Part shown: positions 44,226-53,317 of the stretch, in pieces
How positions within the stretch are numbered: position 1 is the first letter of the stretch
Layout: every line of letters starts with the position of its first letter
Position numbers and translations under genes: made by a program
Assembly (NCBI GenBank): GCA_021324755.1
Contig: JAJPIL010000021.1
Location: 155,446 to 219,445, forward strand
Origin: Pseudomonadota bacterium
GTDB lineage: Bacteria; Desulfobacterota; Binatia; Binatales; Binataceae
Reading direction: 5' to 3'
DNA length: 64,000 nt
The notes under the pieces: model-generated
Databases searched by the model: none
What the model saw: only the letters and a program-made list of their open reading frames with translations
What the model was told of the DNA's origin: nothing

Positions 44226-44684
44226 CGTACCTTCTCCTTTTCTTTCTGTTTCCCCACTCAGCGGGCGAGGCCGCGAGCTGCGCTACTTGGCCGCGCTGTC
44301 CGGCCGATCCGCCATCGCTGACCAGGGCTCAAAGAAAATTCGTAACCCAAATTTCTTCTCCCTGTTATCAATCTACGCGCGCGCCAGGCGCTCGAGAGCG
44401 CCTTCGAATTTGGAGCGAAAGATTCATTTTTGCTCCTTACTCGGGTGCGCTTACGCTTACGTTAATCACAATCCTTGTCGTGCGCAAGCAAAATGTGGCG
44501 CTGCTGGGAGACGGCGCCGGCGCGCGACGGGGGAAGTAGCTCTCTGGTTTTGCGCGGCAGAGGTGCGCTTCTGTGCGCGAGAAGTGGGGAGTTCAAGGCG
44601 TAAAGGCTTGCGCTCGACGCAGCGCTTTACGAAATCGCTCGTCGCCGGTAAGGCATGCGCGGCGGCGCGCTAAGGACGCCCTCC
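44226..44684. other. 459-bp intergenic region, nothing supported
   Basis: Lies between the pgm stop and the exported-protein start, both on the minus strand. No hairpin with a T-run and no gene-like ORF. Confidence 0.4.
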
Positions 44685-46361
44685 TTACTGTTGTGAAAGG
44701 ACCTTTGCGATAAGCTCTTGCGCTTCGCGCTGGATTTGCCTTAGATGGTCCAGGCCGCGAAAGCTTTCGGCGTAAATCTTGTAGACATCTTCGGTGCCCG
44801 AGGGGCGCGCGGCGAACCATCCGTTCTCCGTGATCACCTTGACTCCACCGATCGGTTCACGGTTACCGGGCGCTTCGGCGAGCACGGCGAGGATTTTTTC
44901 CCCGGCAAGCTCGTGGGCTTCGATATCGGCGGGCGAGAGCCGCGCAAGGCGGGCCTTTTGCTCCGCGGTTGCGGGCGCGTCGATTCGCTCGTAGGCGGGC
45001 GCGCCGAATTGGCGCGTAAGCTCCTGGTAATGCTCGCTCGGGTCGCGCCCGGTCACGGCGGTTATCTCGGCCGCCAAGAGCGCCATCACGATTCCGTCCT
45101 TGTCGGTGGTCCAGACGCTCGAGTCACGGCGCAGCAACGAGGCGCCCGCGCTTTCTTCGCCGCCGAAGCAAATCGAGCCGTCGAGCAAACCCTCGACGAA
45201 CCATTTGAAGCCCACCGGCACCTCGATAAGCTTGCGCCCGAAGTGCGCCACGACGCGCTCGATGATGCTCGAGCTTACGACCGTTTTTCCCACCGCCGCC
45301 TGCGCACTCCATCCAGGGCGATGCGTCAGCAGGTAGGCGATCGCCGCGGCCAGGTAATGGTTGGGGTTCATCAAGCCGCCCGTGCGCGTAACGATACCGT
45401 GGCGGTCATGGTCGGTGTCGGCGGCAAAGGCGATATCGAACCGCTCGCGCATCGCCACCAGCGACGCCATCGCGTACGGCGACGAACAATCCATCCTGAT
45501 CTTGCCGTCCCAGTCGACGCACATGAAGCGGAACGTGGGGTCGACGCTCTGATTGACGACTTCGAGCGCGAGCCCGTAGCGCTCGCCGATCGGTCCCCAG
45601 TAATGGACGCCCGCGCCGCCGAGCGGGTCGACGCCGAGCTTGAGCCGGGCGTGCCTTATCGCCTGCATGTCGATCACTTGCTCGAGGTCGCCGACGTAGG
45701 CGTTGAGGTAGTCGTGCCGGAACGTGGTGGGAGCCCTGAGCGCGCGCTCGAGCGGGATCCGCCGAACGTCGCGAAGCCCGCCTTCGAGAAGCTCGTTCGC
45801 CTTCTGCTCGATCCATTTGGTTACGTGAACGTCGGCCGGACCGCCGTGGGGCGGATTGTACTTAAAGCCTCCGTCCTCGGGCGGATTGTGCGAGGGCGTG
45901 ATTACTACGCCGTCGGCGAGCGCGCTTTTGCGCCCGCGATTGTGCCGAAGGATCGCATGCGAGATAACCGGCGTGGGTGTGTAGCCGCGCCGCTCGTCGA
46001 TCATCACGGTGACGCCGTTGGCCGCCATCACCTCGAGCGCGCTCGCAAAGGCCGGCTCCGACAGCGCGTGCGTGTCGATCCCCAAAAACAGCGGGCCGTC
46101 GATTCCATGCGCCGCCCGGTAAAAGCAGATCGCCTGACTTATCGCCAAAATGTGCGCCTCGTTGAACGAACAAGTGAAGGCCGACCCGCGATGGCCTGAC
46201 GTGCCGAAGGCTACGCGATGGGCCGGGTTTGCTGGGTCGGGCCGCTCGGTGTAGTAGGCGGTCACAAGACGCGGCACGTTCACCAAAAGCTCGACCGGGG
46301 CTGGTTTGCCGGCAAGCGGACTTATCTTTTCCATCTCTGCTCTCTCCGCTCTATCCCACAA
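44685..46361 (-). CDS. pgm: phosphoglucomutase (alpha-D-glucose 1,6-bisphosphate-type)
   Basis: 558 aa, close to the E. coli Pgm length. It shows all four domain signatures: [11 protein letters not shown] (start of domain 1), the phosphoserine loop [13 protein letters not shown], the metal loop [10 protein letters not shown], the sugar-binding [10 protein letters not shown] and the phosphate-binding [17 protein letters not shown]. It interconverts glucose 1- and 6-phosphate for glycogen and nucleotide-sugar supply. It lies downstream of the monooxygenase accessory genes on the same strand but beyond a poly-G region and probably has its own expression. Confidence 0.93.
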   Translation of the reverse strand: MWDRAERAEMEKISPLAGKPAPVELLVNVPRLVTAYYTERPDPANPAHRVAFGTSGHRGSAFTCSFNEAHILAISQAICFYRAAHGIDGPLFLGIDTHALSEPAFASALEVMAANGVTVMIDERRGYTPTPVISHAILRHNRGRKSALADGVVITPSHNPPEDGGFKYNPPHGGPADVHVTKWIEQKANELLEGGLRDVRRIPLERALRAPTTFRHDYLNAYVGDLEQVIDMQAIRHARLKLGVDPLGGAGVHYWGPIGERYGLALEVVNQSVDPTFRFMCVDWDGKIRMDCSSPYAMASLVAMRERFDIAFAADTDHDRHGIVTRTGGLMNPNHYLAAAIAYLLTHRPGWSAQAAVGKTVVSSSIIERVVAHFGRKLIEVPVGFKWFVEGLLDGSICFGGEESAGASLLRRDSSVWTTDKDGIVMALLAAEITAVTGRDPSEHYQELTRQFGAPAYERIDAPATAEQKARLARLSPADIEAHELAGEKILAVLAEAPGNREPIGGVKVITENGWFAARPSGTEDVYKIYAESFRGLDHLRQIQREAQELIAKVLSQQ

Positions 46362-46497
46362 TACTCGACCCTAACCGGCAAGCAAAGCCCGCTTGCCAGC
46401 CCAGACGTAAATCCGCAAAAATCATCCCATCCAAAAGCGCGAGCGCCGCGCGTCCTGGGGCCGGGCTTGGACGCGCGGCGCTCTTCGTCTCGCAAGC

Positions 46498-46587
46498 GGG
46501 GGGGGGGGGGGGGGGGGGGCAGGGGCGCGGCGGGTGCGAGAGGCGCAGGGGCGGGGGTCGGGCGGGGCAGGGGGGGGGGGGGGGGGG
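46498..46587. repeat. two long poly-G runs in a G-only-rich block
   Basis: There are 22 consecutive G at 46498-46519 and 18 at 46570-46587. Between them lie G-rich clusters (AGGGGCG, GCGGGGGTCGGGCGGGGC). Nothing else in the window is like it. It sits in the 277-bp gap between the DUF59 gene and pgm. It could form G-quadruplexes, but poly-G is also a known Illumina two-colour artefact. Confidence 0.75.
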
Positions 46588-46638
46588 AAGAGGAAGGGAG
46601 GTACCAGAGAAGACTTTAGGCTAAATCGTGCCGAAGGC

Positions 46639-47352
46639 TCATTGAATCTTCTCGCCGTAGCGCGCTTCGAGCAGACTTCGGCAAAAAATCCCGTTCATCT
46701 CGGTGTTGAGCCATACGCGACGCACGCGCTTTAGATACTCGCCGAAGCGTTGCGGACCGATCGGTCGACAATCGAGCTCGACAAAAGCGAAACTGTCGTC
46801 GGGAGCGCCATCTTTCAGGCCGCAGCGCGCCTCCAGATAGCGTGCGCGAAGCCGCTCACCCTCGTCGTCTACGAGCGTCAGTGCGCGCAGTTGCCCGACG
46901 GTCATCAGCGAAAGCTCGCGCTCTGCGTAGCCGCGCTCGAGCAGGTAGCGCAGAAGCTTATGCTGGCGGCGCTGAAAGCCCTTGGCCCTGAACAGCGCAC
47001 GCAAAGCCTCGAGTTCCTCGGTCGCCTCGTCGGGAAAAGTCTCCACGAACGACTTTCCTTCGCTCACGCCCTGGTTGATTCGGTCCGAGTAAAAATGGTC
47101 CTTGAGCTCGACGGCGACCGACTTTACCCACTCGAGCTCGCCCACTCTGGCCCGTATGTCGTCGGCCATCATGAAGGCGAAGTTCGCCGCACACCAGTAG
47201 GTCGGCAACCGCATCTCGACCCGCACGCGTCCGTCTGGCTCGATCTTTATCGCCTCGATGAAGCGAAGCTCGATAAGCGATTCGTCCAGCTCCGGGTCGA
47301 GCACTTGCGCAAGTTTCTCCTCAACCGCCTTGAGCTTTGCCTCGTAATCCAT
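46639..47352 (-). CDS. DUF59 (MIP18/PaaD-like) metal-sulfur assembly protein
   Basis: 237 aa from the ATG at 47352 (GAAGGAAAG upstream); the frame stays open to 47478. Residues ~1-95 form the DUF59 domain: VLDPELDESLIELRFIEAI, then VEMRLPTYWCAANFAFMMADDI with the conserved Cys. The ~140-residue C-terminal extension (RRQHKLLRYLLERGYAERELSLMTVGQL) is not part of the common domain. A DUF59 protein next to an amidohydrolase is, as I recall, part of mim/prm soluble propane monooxygenase clusters. It may help mature the metal centre of the oxidation system. Confidence 0.78.
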   Translation of the reverse strand: MDYEAKLKAVEEKLAQVLDPELDESLIELRFIEAIKIEPDGRVRVEMRLPTYWCAANFAFMMADDIRARVGELEWVKSVAVELKDHFYSDRINQGVSEGKSFVETFPDEATEELEALRALFRAKGFQRRQHKLLRYLLERGYAERELSLMTVGQLRALTLVDDEGERLRARYLEARCGLKDGAPDDSFAFVELDCRPIGPQRFGEYLKRVRRVWLNTEMNGIFCRSLLEARYGEKIQ

Positions 47353-47662
47353 CGTGCTTTCCTTCGAGCCGAGCATTCGCGATCCCTTTCTTGCTCGAGC
47401 TTTAGTTCGACTGCCCTTTTTTGGAGGGCAGCGTTTTCGCCTTGGGGGGCAGGTACTTTTGCCTGCCGCGGAGCGCATCTAACACGGCGCTTGCGGTCAG
47501 GATTCGGACCGAAAACTACCTCCCCGTAACGCCCGATCTCGGGCCGTTTTTAGCAAGCTAGCCGCTTGCGCCCTTCGCCCCAGCCTTGTAACGCGCAAGG
47601 GGGAGGCGAAAGGGCCGAGGCGAGGGCGCTGCGGCAAAACGCTCGCCTTGTTCTTTGCGCGC

Positions 47663-48691
47663 TTAGCGCGCGCCAGCCGCCGCTTTGGCGTGGCCGCCGT
47701 TGAGCTTGGCCTTTTGCGCCTCGATATCGATCCCGTACAGGCGCGCGAGATTCTCGCCCAAGATCTTCCGCTTGGCCTGCATCGTCAGATCGACGCCGGT
47801 CTCCTTGCGGATATCTTCGGGGAGCTCGAAGGCGACGAACTTCTCGATGATCCACTTCGGATGCCAGATCGCGTAGTCGCTGGCGTAGACCAACCGGTCC
47901 TCTCCGAGCCAGAACAGAAGCTCGGAGATTACGTGGGCGAAGTAGCGCGGACGGGCATGGATAAACGGCATCGCCACCGCCAGACCGCCGTAAACGTTCG
48001 GCTCCTGGACCGCGATCCAGCAAAAGTCGTCGAGCCGCGGCAGGCCCACGTGCTCGACGATAAAGTTCAGATTCGGAAACGCCGTGGCTGCGTCGTCGAT
48101 GTCGGCAACGTCGAAGGCGTCGCGGTTCAGCGGCAGAATCGTCGGCCCCTTATGGACGTGGATGTTCTTTACGCCGAGCTTCTCGCATTTCTCGAGATAG
48201 CGGTACGCCCACGGGTCCGAGAGCTTCCATCCCTTCGACTCGCCCCGCCATTCGGCCGTGTAGAGCTTGACGCCTTTTATCTTGTACTTGTCGACCAGCT
48301 CCTCGAGATAGTCGAGCCCCCGCTCGCCGTCGCGCGGGTCGAACGCCCCGTTTAGGATGAAGCGGTCGGGGTATCGCTCCTTCATCACGGCGTCCTGCTC
48401 GGTGGTGTTGAAGCCGTTGATGTAGAAGTCTTTGAGGTAAGTCGGCAGCAGCACGGCCATGTCGTCGTAGCCCTTGACGAACAGGTCTTCGTACATCGTC
48501 TCGGGGCTGTACTTCTCGAACTTATCCTTCGGCCACAGATACTCCTGCGGACTCAGCGCCTTGTGGTAGTCGTAGAAGCAGTCGATAAACTGCTTGCCGT
48601 GAATATTGCGTTGGTTGGCGGGGCTTCCGTCCCACAGATGGACGTGCCCGTCGATTATGAAGAACTCCTCACCGTTTGGCGCTCTGTACAT
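47663..48691 (-). CDS. amidohydrolase-2 family metal-dependent hydrolase
   Basis: 342 aa. TIM-barrel amidohydrolase features: IDGHVHLWDG (H16 and H18), IKGVKLYTAEW, KNIHVHKGP, FIVEHVGLPRLDDF and the metal Asp in VYASDYAIWHP. It belongs to the ACMSD/amidohydrolase-2 branch, which includes decarboxylases as well as hydrolases. It follows pmoB after ~255 bp and precedes the DUF59 gene. Its counterpart in actinobacterial propane monooxygenase clusters is, as I recall, important for a working oxygenase although its reaction is unclear. Confidence 0.82.
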   Translation of the reverse strand: MYRAPNGEEFFIIDGHVHLWDGSPANQRNIHGKQFIDCFYDYHKALSPQEYLWPKDKFEKYSPETMYEDLFVKGYDDMAVLLPTYLKDFYINGFNTTEQDAVMKERYPDRFILNGAFDPRDGERGLDYLEELVDKYKIKGVKLYTAEWRGESKGWKLSDPWAYRYLEKCEKLGVKNIHVHKGPTILPLNRDAFDVADIDDAATAFPNLNFIVEHVGLPRLDDFCWIAVQEPNVYGGLAVAMPFIHARPRYFAHVISELLFWLGEDRLVYASDYAIWHPKWIIEKFVAFELPEDIRKETGVDLTMQAKRKILGENLARLYGIDIEAQKAKLNGGHAKAAAGAR

Positions 48692-48809
48692 AGCGCTTGA
48701 CCCCTCTCTTTCTCAGTTTGTCTTTGCCTTTTCGGTTACCAAAAACCGTTACCCAATCGTCGGCGCCTGCCCCCGCTCGCCCCACCCTCATCTGGGCAAG
48801 CCCATGGGT

Positions 48810-48849
48810 GGCGGTGCCGTCCCGGCTGGAAGGCCGAGCTACGGCACCG
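48810..48849 (-). other. long hairpin between pmoB and amidohydrolase
   Basis: A 10-bp perfect inverted repeat (48810-48819 with 48840-48849, GCGGTGCCGT and complement) encloses a 20-nt loop that can form its own CGGC/GCCG stem. It lies ~100 nt after the pmoB stop. No T-run follows on the minus strand, so an mRNA-processing or stabilising hairpin is more likely than a terminator. Confidence 0.55.
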
Positions 48850-48946
48850 CTCGCCTGCTCATCTCGCACCCTCGACGGTGCCTTCTGCCAGCAGCATCTT
48901 AAGCGCCTCGACTAAATCGCCCGTTATGCGCCGCGTGCGGTGCGCC

Positions 48947-50230
48947 TCAGTACGCGGCCAGCCTGAAGTTCTTCGGCTGCACCTCGGAGCGAACCGTCAC
49001 CGGATAGCTCTTGCCGGAGGCGTCTTTGAGGAACAGCAATCCGGCGATGAGCTGCTGCGGGTCGCCGATCGGAATCACCCGTTCCTCATCCAGCATCTCG
49101 CTTCGCATCACGAGCGTCACTTCTGCGGTCTGGCCCGGTGCGATCGTAGCGCTGGGCGACACCTGAAGCGGCGCCACGAAGTCCTCCGGCCCTGCCTGAG
49201 CCATCTCTTCCTTGGTGCCGTTTACGAACGACAGCATCGCGAGCACGTACTTGCTCACCGTAAGCGGCTCGCTCCCCTGGTTGGTGACGCTCACTTTGAG
49301 CGTAAGCGTGTCGTTGGAGTCGTCGTACACCGCCGCAAGCGGCTTGACCGTCACCTGCTTGGCGACTATCTCCTCGCCCGGCACGATCGTGCCCGGATAG
49401 AAGCGGTCGGTCTGCTGCGGGATTCGCACCGGGTATTCGGCTTCGATATAGATCCATCCGACGGCCAAGAGCCCCAGCGCCAAAAGCACGATCAGGCGCG
49501 ACCATTTGAAATCGGCGTCGGTAATCAGGCCGAAGTCTTTGCCGATATCGGGCGTGTTCAGTTGCGAGGTCACCGCAAGCCGCGTAACCGTGCGCTTGGG
49601 CACCGTCCAGTACACCATCCAGACCATTCCCAGCAGGAAGGCTGCGAACGCCCACCACCATACGCCACCCATCCCGAGCGTTTCGAGATCGACGGTCTGG
49701 CCGTTGACCAGCGTCACCGGGTAGACGAACGGCTTGCCGCTATCTTCCACCGTGACCCACGTGCCCGGGCCGAGCAGCGTGCCGGTGTCTTGCACCGCCA
49801 CGCCCGGATGGACGTGCCATCGCCCCGGCATCCGCCCCAGAATCACCATCTTGAATTCGTACGTGTCGCCGCGCTGAATCGTCACCGAACCGATCGCTTC
49901 CTTGCCGTTGATAGTGCGGTCGCGAAGCGCGAACACCGGGCCCGGAACGATCGCGTTGAAGTAGGCGACCTCCGGCGGGCTCAGCGTAAAGGGCCACGTC
50001 TCGAGCACCTTGACCTTGCCCGTAATCGTCACCGGCTCGCCCACTTTGACCACGGTCGGCGAAATGTTGACGTCGTAGAAGGCCAGCGTCAAATCTTTAA
50101 GGAACGGCTTGTCGGCAGCCTCGCCGTGGGCGTAGACGGGCAGCGCGCGCGTCGCAAGCGCGACGATCGCCGCTAATCCCACCAAGACGCAGCGCACCCC
50201 AAGCCTAGCCGATCTAACGTTGCGGTTCAT
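48947..50230 (-). CDS. pmoB: copper membrane monooxygenase subunit B (PmoB/AmoB family)
   Basis: 427 aa from the ATG at 50230 (GGGGGA upstream). The signal peptide is probably cleaved at VYA|HGEAADK, leaving His35 as the mature N-terminus. The other CuB ligands are H139 and H141 (GRWHVHPG), so the amino-terminal histidine copper site is complete. The N-terminal cupredoxin domain is followed by two TM helices (WWWAFAAFLLGMVWMVYW and LIVLLALGLLAVGWIYIEAEY) and a C-terminal cupredoxin domain. It is the periplasmic subunit of the complex. Membership in a C1-C4 alkane rather than strict methane clade is inferred from context. Confidence 0.93.
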   Translation of the reverse strand: MNRNVRSARLGVRCVLVGLAAIVALATRALPVYAHGEAADKPFLKDLTLAFYDVNISPTVVKVGEPVTITGKVKVLETWPFTLSPPEVAYFNAIVPGPVFALRDRTINGKEAIGSVTIQRGDTYEFKMVILGRMPGRWHVHPGVAVQDTGTLLGPGTWVTVEDSGKPFVYPVTLVNGQTVDLETLGMGGVWWWAFAAFLLGMVWMVYWTVPKRTVTRLAVTSQLNTPDIGKDFGLITDADFKWSRLIVLLALGLLAVGWIYIEAEYPVRIPQQTDRFYPGTIVPGEEIVAKQVTVKPLAAVYDDSNDTLTLKVSVTNQGSEPLTVSKYVLAMLSFVNGTKEEMAQAGPEDFVAPLQVSPSATIAPGQTAEVTLVMRSEMLDEERVIPIGDPQQLIAGLLFLKDASGKSYPVTVRSEVQPKNFRLAAY

Positions 50231-50233
50231 CAA

Positions 50234-50539
50234 CAGGTCCCCCTTCTTCGTTCAGTTTCTTCTTTACGTTTTTGCATCGCGCTCGAAAGCCGCTTCGGGG
50301 CTATCGCCGGTTACCCGCGCAAAGCAAAACCCTTGCTTGCGCGCGGCGCGATCTCATGCCCCCTTTTGCCGCGCCTTTCTCTTGCGCCTTCGGCTCAATC
50401 GAGCGCTTCGCGTTCCATCCAGTTCGAGCCCGCCTTACTAGTCACAACTTGGGTCTGGACTCATCATGAGGAGGCTTCGCTCTTTTCCTTTCCGTTTTGC
50501 TTCAAAGCGCAGGCCGCGGCGCTCGCTCTCCTCGAGTTT
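50234..50539. other. 306-bp spacer upstream of pmoB
   Basis: Separates the second small protein gene from pmoB. No gene, terminator or promoter consensus is seen. The spacing suggests that pmoB could be expressed or processed separately. Confidence 0.4.
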
Positions 50540-50854
50540 TCAGGAGTTACTCGCTTTTTTCACCAAGTAGAGCTGCTGAGCACGCTCGGAGTCGAGTCTT
50601 ATCGGTCGGCGCCATGCGGGCTGCCGTTTAGGCTTTTTGCGTCGCGCCTCGCGCTGGCTCTCCTCGCTCGCCCTCGGCCAAGTGATCATCAGCATGTAGC
50701 ACATCAAGCCCAGCACCGCCGAGGTGAACAGCGGCGGCCCCAACTCTTCTGGGTCGGGCACACCGCCGTGTGCGTAAGCTAGCGAGCCGGTGCTGACCAC
50801 ATAAAGACCCGTCGCCACGATACCTGCAAGCAGGCGCCACATCCGTGTGGCCAT
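50540..50854 (-). CDS. small exported membrane protein in CuMMO operon, second copy
   Basis: 104 aa. A signal-like N-terminus (MWRLLAGIVATGLYVVSTGS) ends in AYA|HGGVPDPEELGPP, so cleavage would leave an N-terminal His. One TM helix follows (TSAVLGLMCYMLMITWP), then a long basic tail (REARRKKPKRQPAWRRPIR) that should be cytoplasmic. 18 of 35 core residues equal those of the neighbouring small protein. It is 16 bp downstream of that gene and 306 bp before pmoB. It does not look like PmoD. Function is unknown; it may be a copper-handling or assembly subunit. Confidence 0.75.
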   Translation of the reverse strand: MATRMWRLLAGIVATGLYVVSTGSLAYAHGGVPDPEELGPPLFTSAVLGLMCYMLMITWPRASEESQREARRKKPKRQPAWRRPIRLDSERAQQLYLVKKASNS

Positions 50855-50870
50855 GACCTTTTATCTCCCA

Positions 50871-51158
50871 TTATCTGGCTTTGGCAACCCGCCGGTCCGC
50901 CACTGTGGCAGGCTCGTCGCCTCCGTGTGCGGCCTGGCGATGGAGCATCCTGCCAATCGTCGGCCAAAACATCATCGCGAAGTACCCGATGATGCCCAGC
51001 GTTCCCGAGATCATCATCGGCGGCCCGAACTCATCCGCATCAGGCATCGTTCCGTGTGCGTAAGCCGAACCGGCGAACGCCGCGATCCACGTCCCCACCG
51101 CCAGCATCTGAGCCAGCCGGCGGCGGACGGTCGTTGTTTTCCCCGTACGCTCTTTCAT
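50871..51158 (-). CDS. small exported membrane protein in CuMMO operon, first copy
   Basis: 95 aa. The N-terminal hydrophobic segment (LAQMLAVGTWIAAFAGSAYA) is followed by HGTMPDADEFGPPMM, one TM helix (ISGTLGIIGYFAMMFWP) and a His-containing basic tail (RMLHRQAAHGGDEP). The AYA-HG junction repeats that of PmoB and of the second copy. It lies 51 bp after pmoA and is co-transcribed. The acidic PD..E.GPP motif right after the predicted His is shared by both copies, so a metal site formed by the N-terminus is plausible. No family name is known to me. Confidence 0.75.
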   Translation of the reverse strand: MKERTGKTTTVRRRLAQMLAVGTWIAAFAGSAYAHGTMPDADEFGPPMMISGTLGIIGYFAMMFWPTIGRMLHRQAAHGGDEPATVADRRVAKAR

Positions 51159-51209
51159 AATCGCCTTTCCCAGGCGCGCTTTGTTCGCGCGCCATCCGCA
51201 ACCCGAGAA

Positions 51210-51998
51210 TCAGTAGTTCTTGATATACCGTCGAATCGGCCACACCGACAGGTAGCGTCCGATGAACTGGCCGATCCAGTAGCCGACGATCGATACCGAC
51301 ATTCCGAACACTAGCGCAACGTACTGCGTTTCGCCAAGGAAGCTTCTAAGCGTTCCACGCTCGATATGGCGCAGGTATTCGGGCGTCTGGCTGCGAAGGT
51401 AAGCGATTCCCTGAACGTCGGCCACCGTCACGATATGATGCATGAACTGGGCGGGCTGCAGGAACGGCGCCAGCGACACGTAGTTGTAGGCCCATACGAA
51501 GAAGGCCCACGCCGCCGAGCCGAACAGCGAGGTCAGGATGTAGCTCTTGGTCTCGAGCAGGATAAGGTCCATGATGAGCCCTGCGCCCACCGTGGTCACC
51601 GGATAGACGAAGTTGAGCGGGTAACCCTCGGCCACGTGCCACTGGAAGTAGCGGCCGAGCCAGCTTGCGAAGAAGAGACACACCGAGGTGTAGGTCGCGC
51701 CGGTCGGAAAGCGCCACGCCGTCCACTGAATATACTGAAGGGCGGACGGAATGATGATCGTGGCGAACGGCGTCAGCACCGGCCACCATTGCGCATCCTT
51801 CCAGTCGGTCCAGAAGTCCCAGTCGCCCGCGAACAGAAGCTTGGTGATATCGGCCGCGCCGGCCACGATAAACACCGCCGTAATCCAGAACACCGCATCC
51901 CAGGTGCGGTCAATCCATCGGTACTGCTTGCGCAGCAAGTCGCCTAATTCTCTTCGCTTGCGCAGTTCAGGTGAGATTGCTGGAGTTGCTGCTGCCAT
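51210..51998 (-). CDS. pmoA: copper membrane monooxygenase subunit A (PmoA/AmoA family)
   Basis: 262 aa and highly hydrophobic, with about seven TM helices. GDWDFWTDWKDAQWWPVLTP at residues 58-77 is the sequence behind the universal A189 pmoA/amoA primer. Further family blocks are QYIQWTAWRFPTGATYTSV, WHVAEGYPLNFVYPVTTVGA and ETKSYILTSLFGSAAW. It is the membrane subunit next to PmoC. The order pmoC-pmoA-(two small genes)-pmoB is unusual because pmoA and pmoB are normally adjacent. Confidence 0.95.
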   Translation of the reverse strand: MAAATPAISPELRKRRELGDLLRKQYRWIDRTWDAVFWITAVFIVAGAADITKLLFAGDWDFWTDWKDAQWWPVLTPFATIIIPSALQYIQWTAWRFPTGATYTSVCLFFASWLGRYFQWHVAEGYPLNFVYPVTTVGAGLIMDLILLETKSYILTSLFGSAAWAFFVWAYNYVSLAPFLQPAQFMHHIVTVADVQGIAYLRSQTPEYLRHIERGTLRSFLGETQYVALVFGMSVSIVGYWIGQFIGRYLSVWPIRRYIKNY

Positions 51999-52211
51999 CG
52001 TCGATTGCCCCCTTGAAAAACCCCAAAGCGCCGCGTTGAGGTTTGCTTGTTGATGTCTTGGTTTAGGTTGTTTTGCCTCTTTTGGCTTTTGCTCACGGGC
52101 TTAAGCAAGCGAGCCGACACAGCCCCTGTGCGGCCTGCCGCAACGCGCCTTTTTGCGCCGGGCCGTCCCGGCCGCTTGCTTTTCGCCCCGCGTTTTTGTC
52201 CCCTGCCTCTA

Positions 52212-53042
52212 CTATCCGCTCACTTCCGCCATCGGTTGGGACTGCTCCTGTTCGGCAGCCTTTTCGATCTCGTAGAGGCGGAAGATCGTCTCGCCCCAGA
52301 AGGCGAACATTCCACCAGCCAGCCATCCGTAGGTCACGAACGGCCAATGGAACGGAGCGGCGAAGAACTCCTCGGCGATCCACAAGCTGTGACCCCATTC
52401 GTTGAAGGCCACCTGCACACACTCGAGCACACAGGCTGCGATTAGCAGCGTGAACGACCACGGAAAGCCCTTGTCCGCTCCGTAAAGCGCGGGCACGCGG
52501 AAGCGGCCGTAAAGGTAGGTGCCGAGCGCCAGAATCGCAGAGAGCGGGAAGAAGAAGTAGAACATCGGAATATGAGTCGGCGTAAGCGCCGTGTCGCGCA
52601 CCATCGTCTGATGCCACGCGCCGTCCCAGTTCGGCCAGAAGCTCGCTTCGATCCACAGCGAGAGGCTCGTCGCGCCGATAATCGACCACATCACCGCGAT
52701 TCGCCTAACCTCTTCGGCATGCTCGATTTTCTCGCCGAGCAGCTCCCGTCCGGTCCGCACCAGCCATCCGTACCATAGCCCCGTAAAGATACCCAAGCTT
52801 ATGAGCTCGCCCCAAAACAGCGTCCGGTAGTAAAGCGTGAACTCTCGGCTGTTCGAGTTGAGGCCGGCGTAGTACTCGAAGTTGTAGTCCCAGATCCAGA
52901 GGAACAGGTTGCAGGCCAGAATTATCCCGCACGAATACCACAACGGACGCCATCCGCCGAGCCAATCCGTCGGGCCGTAGCCCGCCAAGGTCGCCGGTCC
53001 ACCCCGGTACTCGGCGACCGCTCTTTTTTGCACAACCGCCAT
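52212..53042 (-). CDS. pmoC: copper membrane monooxygenase subunit C (PmoC/AmoC family)
   Basis: 276 aa with ~6 TM helices. The CuC ligands are at exact family spacing: D140, H144 and H157 (NWDGAWHQTM..PTHIP). The CuD ligands are also there: N214, H218 and H232 (NEWGHSL..PFHWPF). Both candidate active sites are therefore intact. A strong AAGGAGGG precedes the ATG. It begins the structural operon; pmoA follows 213 bp later. The enzyme inserts O2-derived oxygen into an unactivated C-H bond in the membrane. Confidence 0.95.
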   Translation of the reverse strand: MAVVQKRAVAEYRGGPATLAGYGPTDWLGGWRPLWYSCGIILACNLFLWIWDYNFEYYAGLNSNSREFTLYYRTLFWGELISLGIFTGLWYGWLVRTGRELLGEKIEHAEEVRRIAVMWSIIGATSLSLWIEASFWPNWDGAWHQTMVRDTALTPTHIPMFYFFFPLSAILALGTYLYGRFRVPALYGADKGFPWSFTLLIAACVLECVQVAFNEWGHSLWIAEEFFAAPFHWPFVTYGWLAGGMFAFWGETIFRLYEIEKAAEQEQSQPMAEVSG

Positions 53043-53317
53043 AACGATACCCTCCTTGCCTTTGATTTATCTCTCTTGCCTTAAACGACGCCGTCCTTTT
53101 TCGCTCGACTGCGCCGCCGCCTAAACAAAGCCATCTCCTGTGTCGCCCGCAGGCGCTACTACTGCTCCAGTCGATCCGGCAGCTCTTTTGCGCCCCTGCT
53201 CGCTTCCTTTGCCTGCCCACGAGCGCAACTTCGCCGCGCCGCAACCCGATACCGCGAGTTCTCTATTCGAGCGTCCCCCACGTAGAAAACCGCACCCCCA
53301 CCTTCTCGCCTTGCTGT

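Noticed and set aside
44745..46199. 484-codon ORF on the plus strand
   Set aside because: It mirrors phosphoglucomutase and has no family-like sequence.
53043..53317. A GG-N10-GC match upstream of pmoC as a second sigma-54 promoter
   Set aside because: Apart from the GG and GC the site does not fit TGGCAC-N5-TTGC, and such matches occur by chance in GC-rich DNA.
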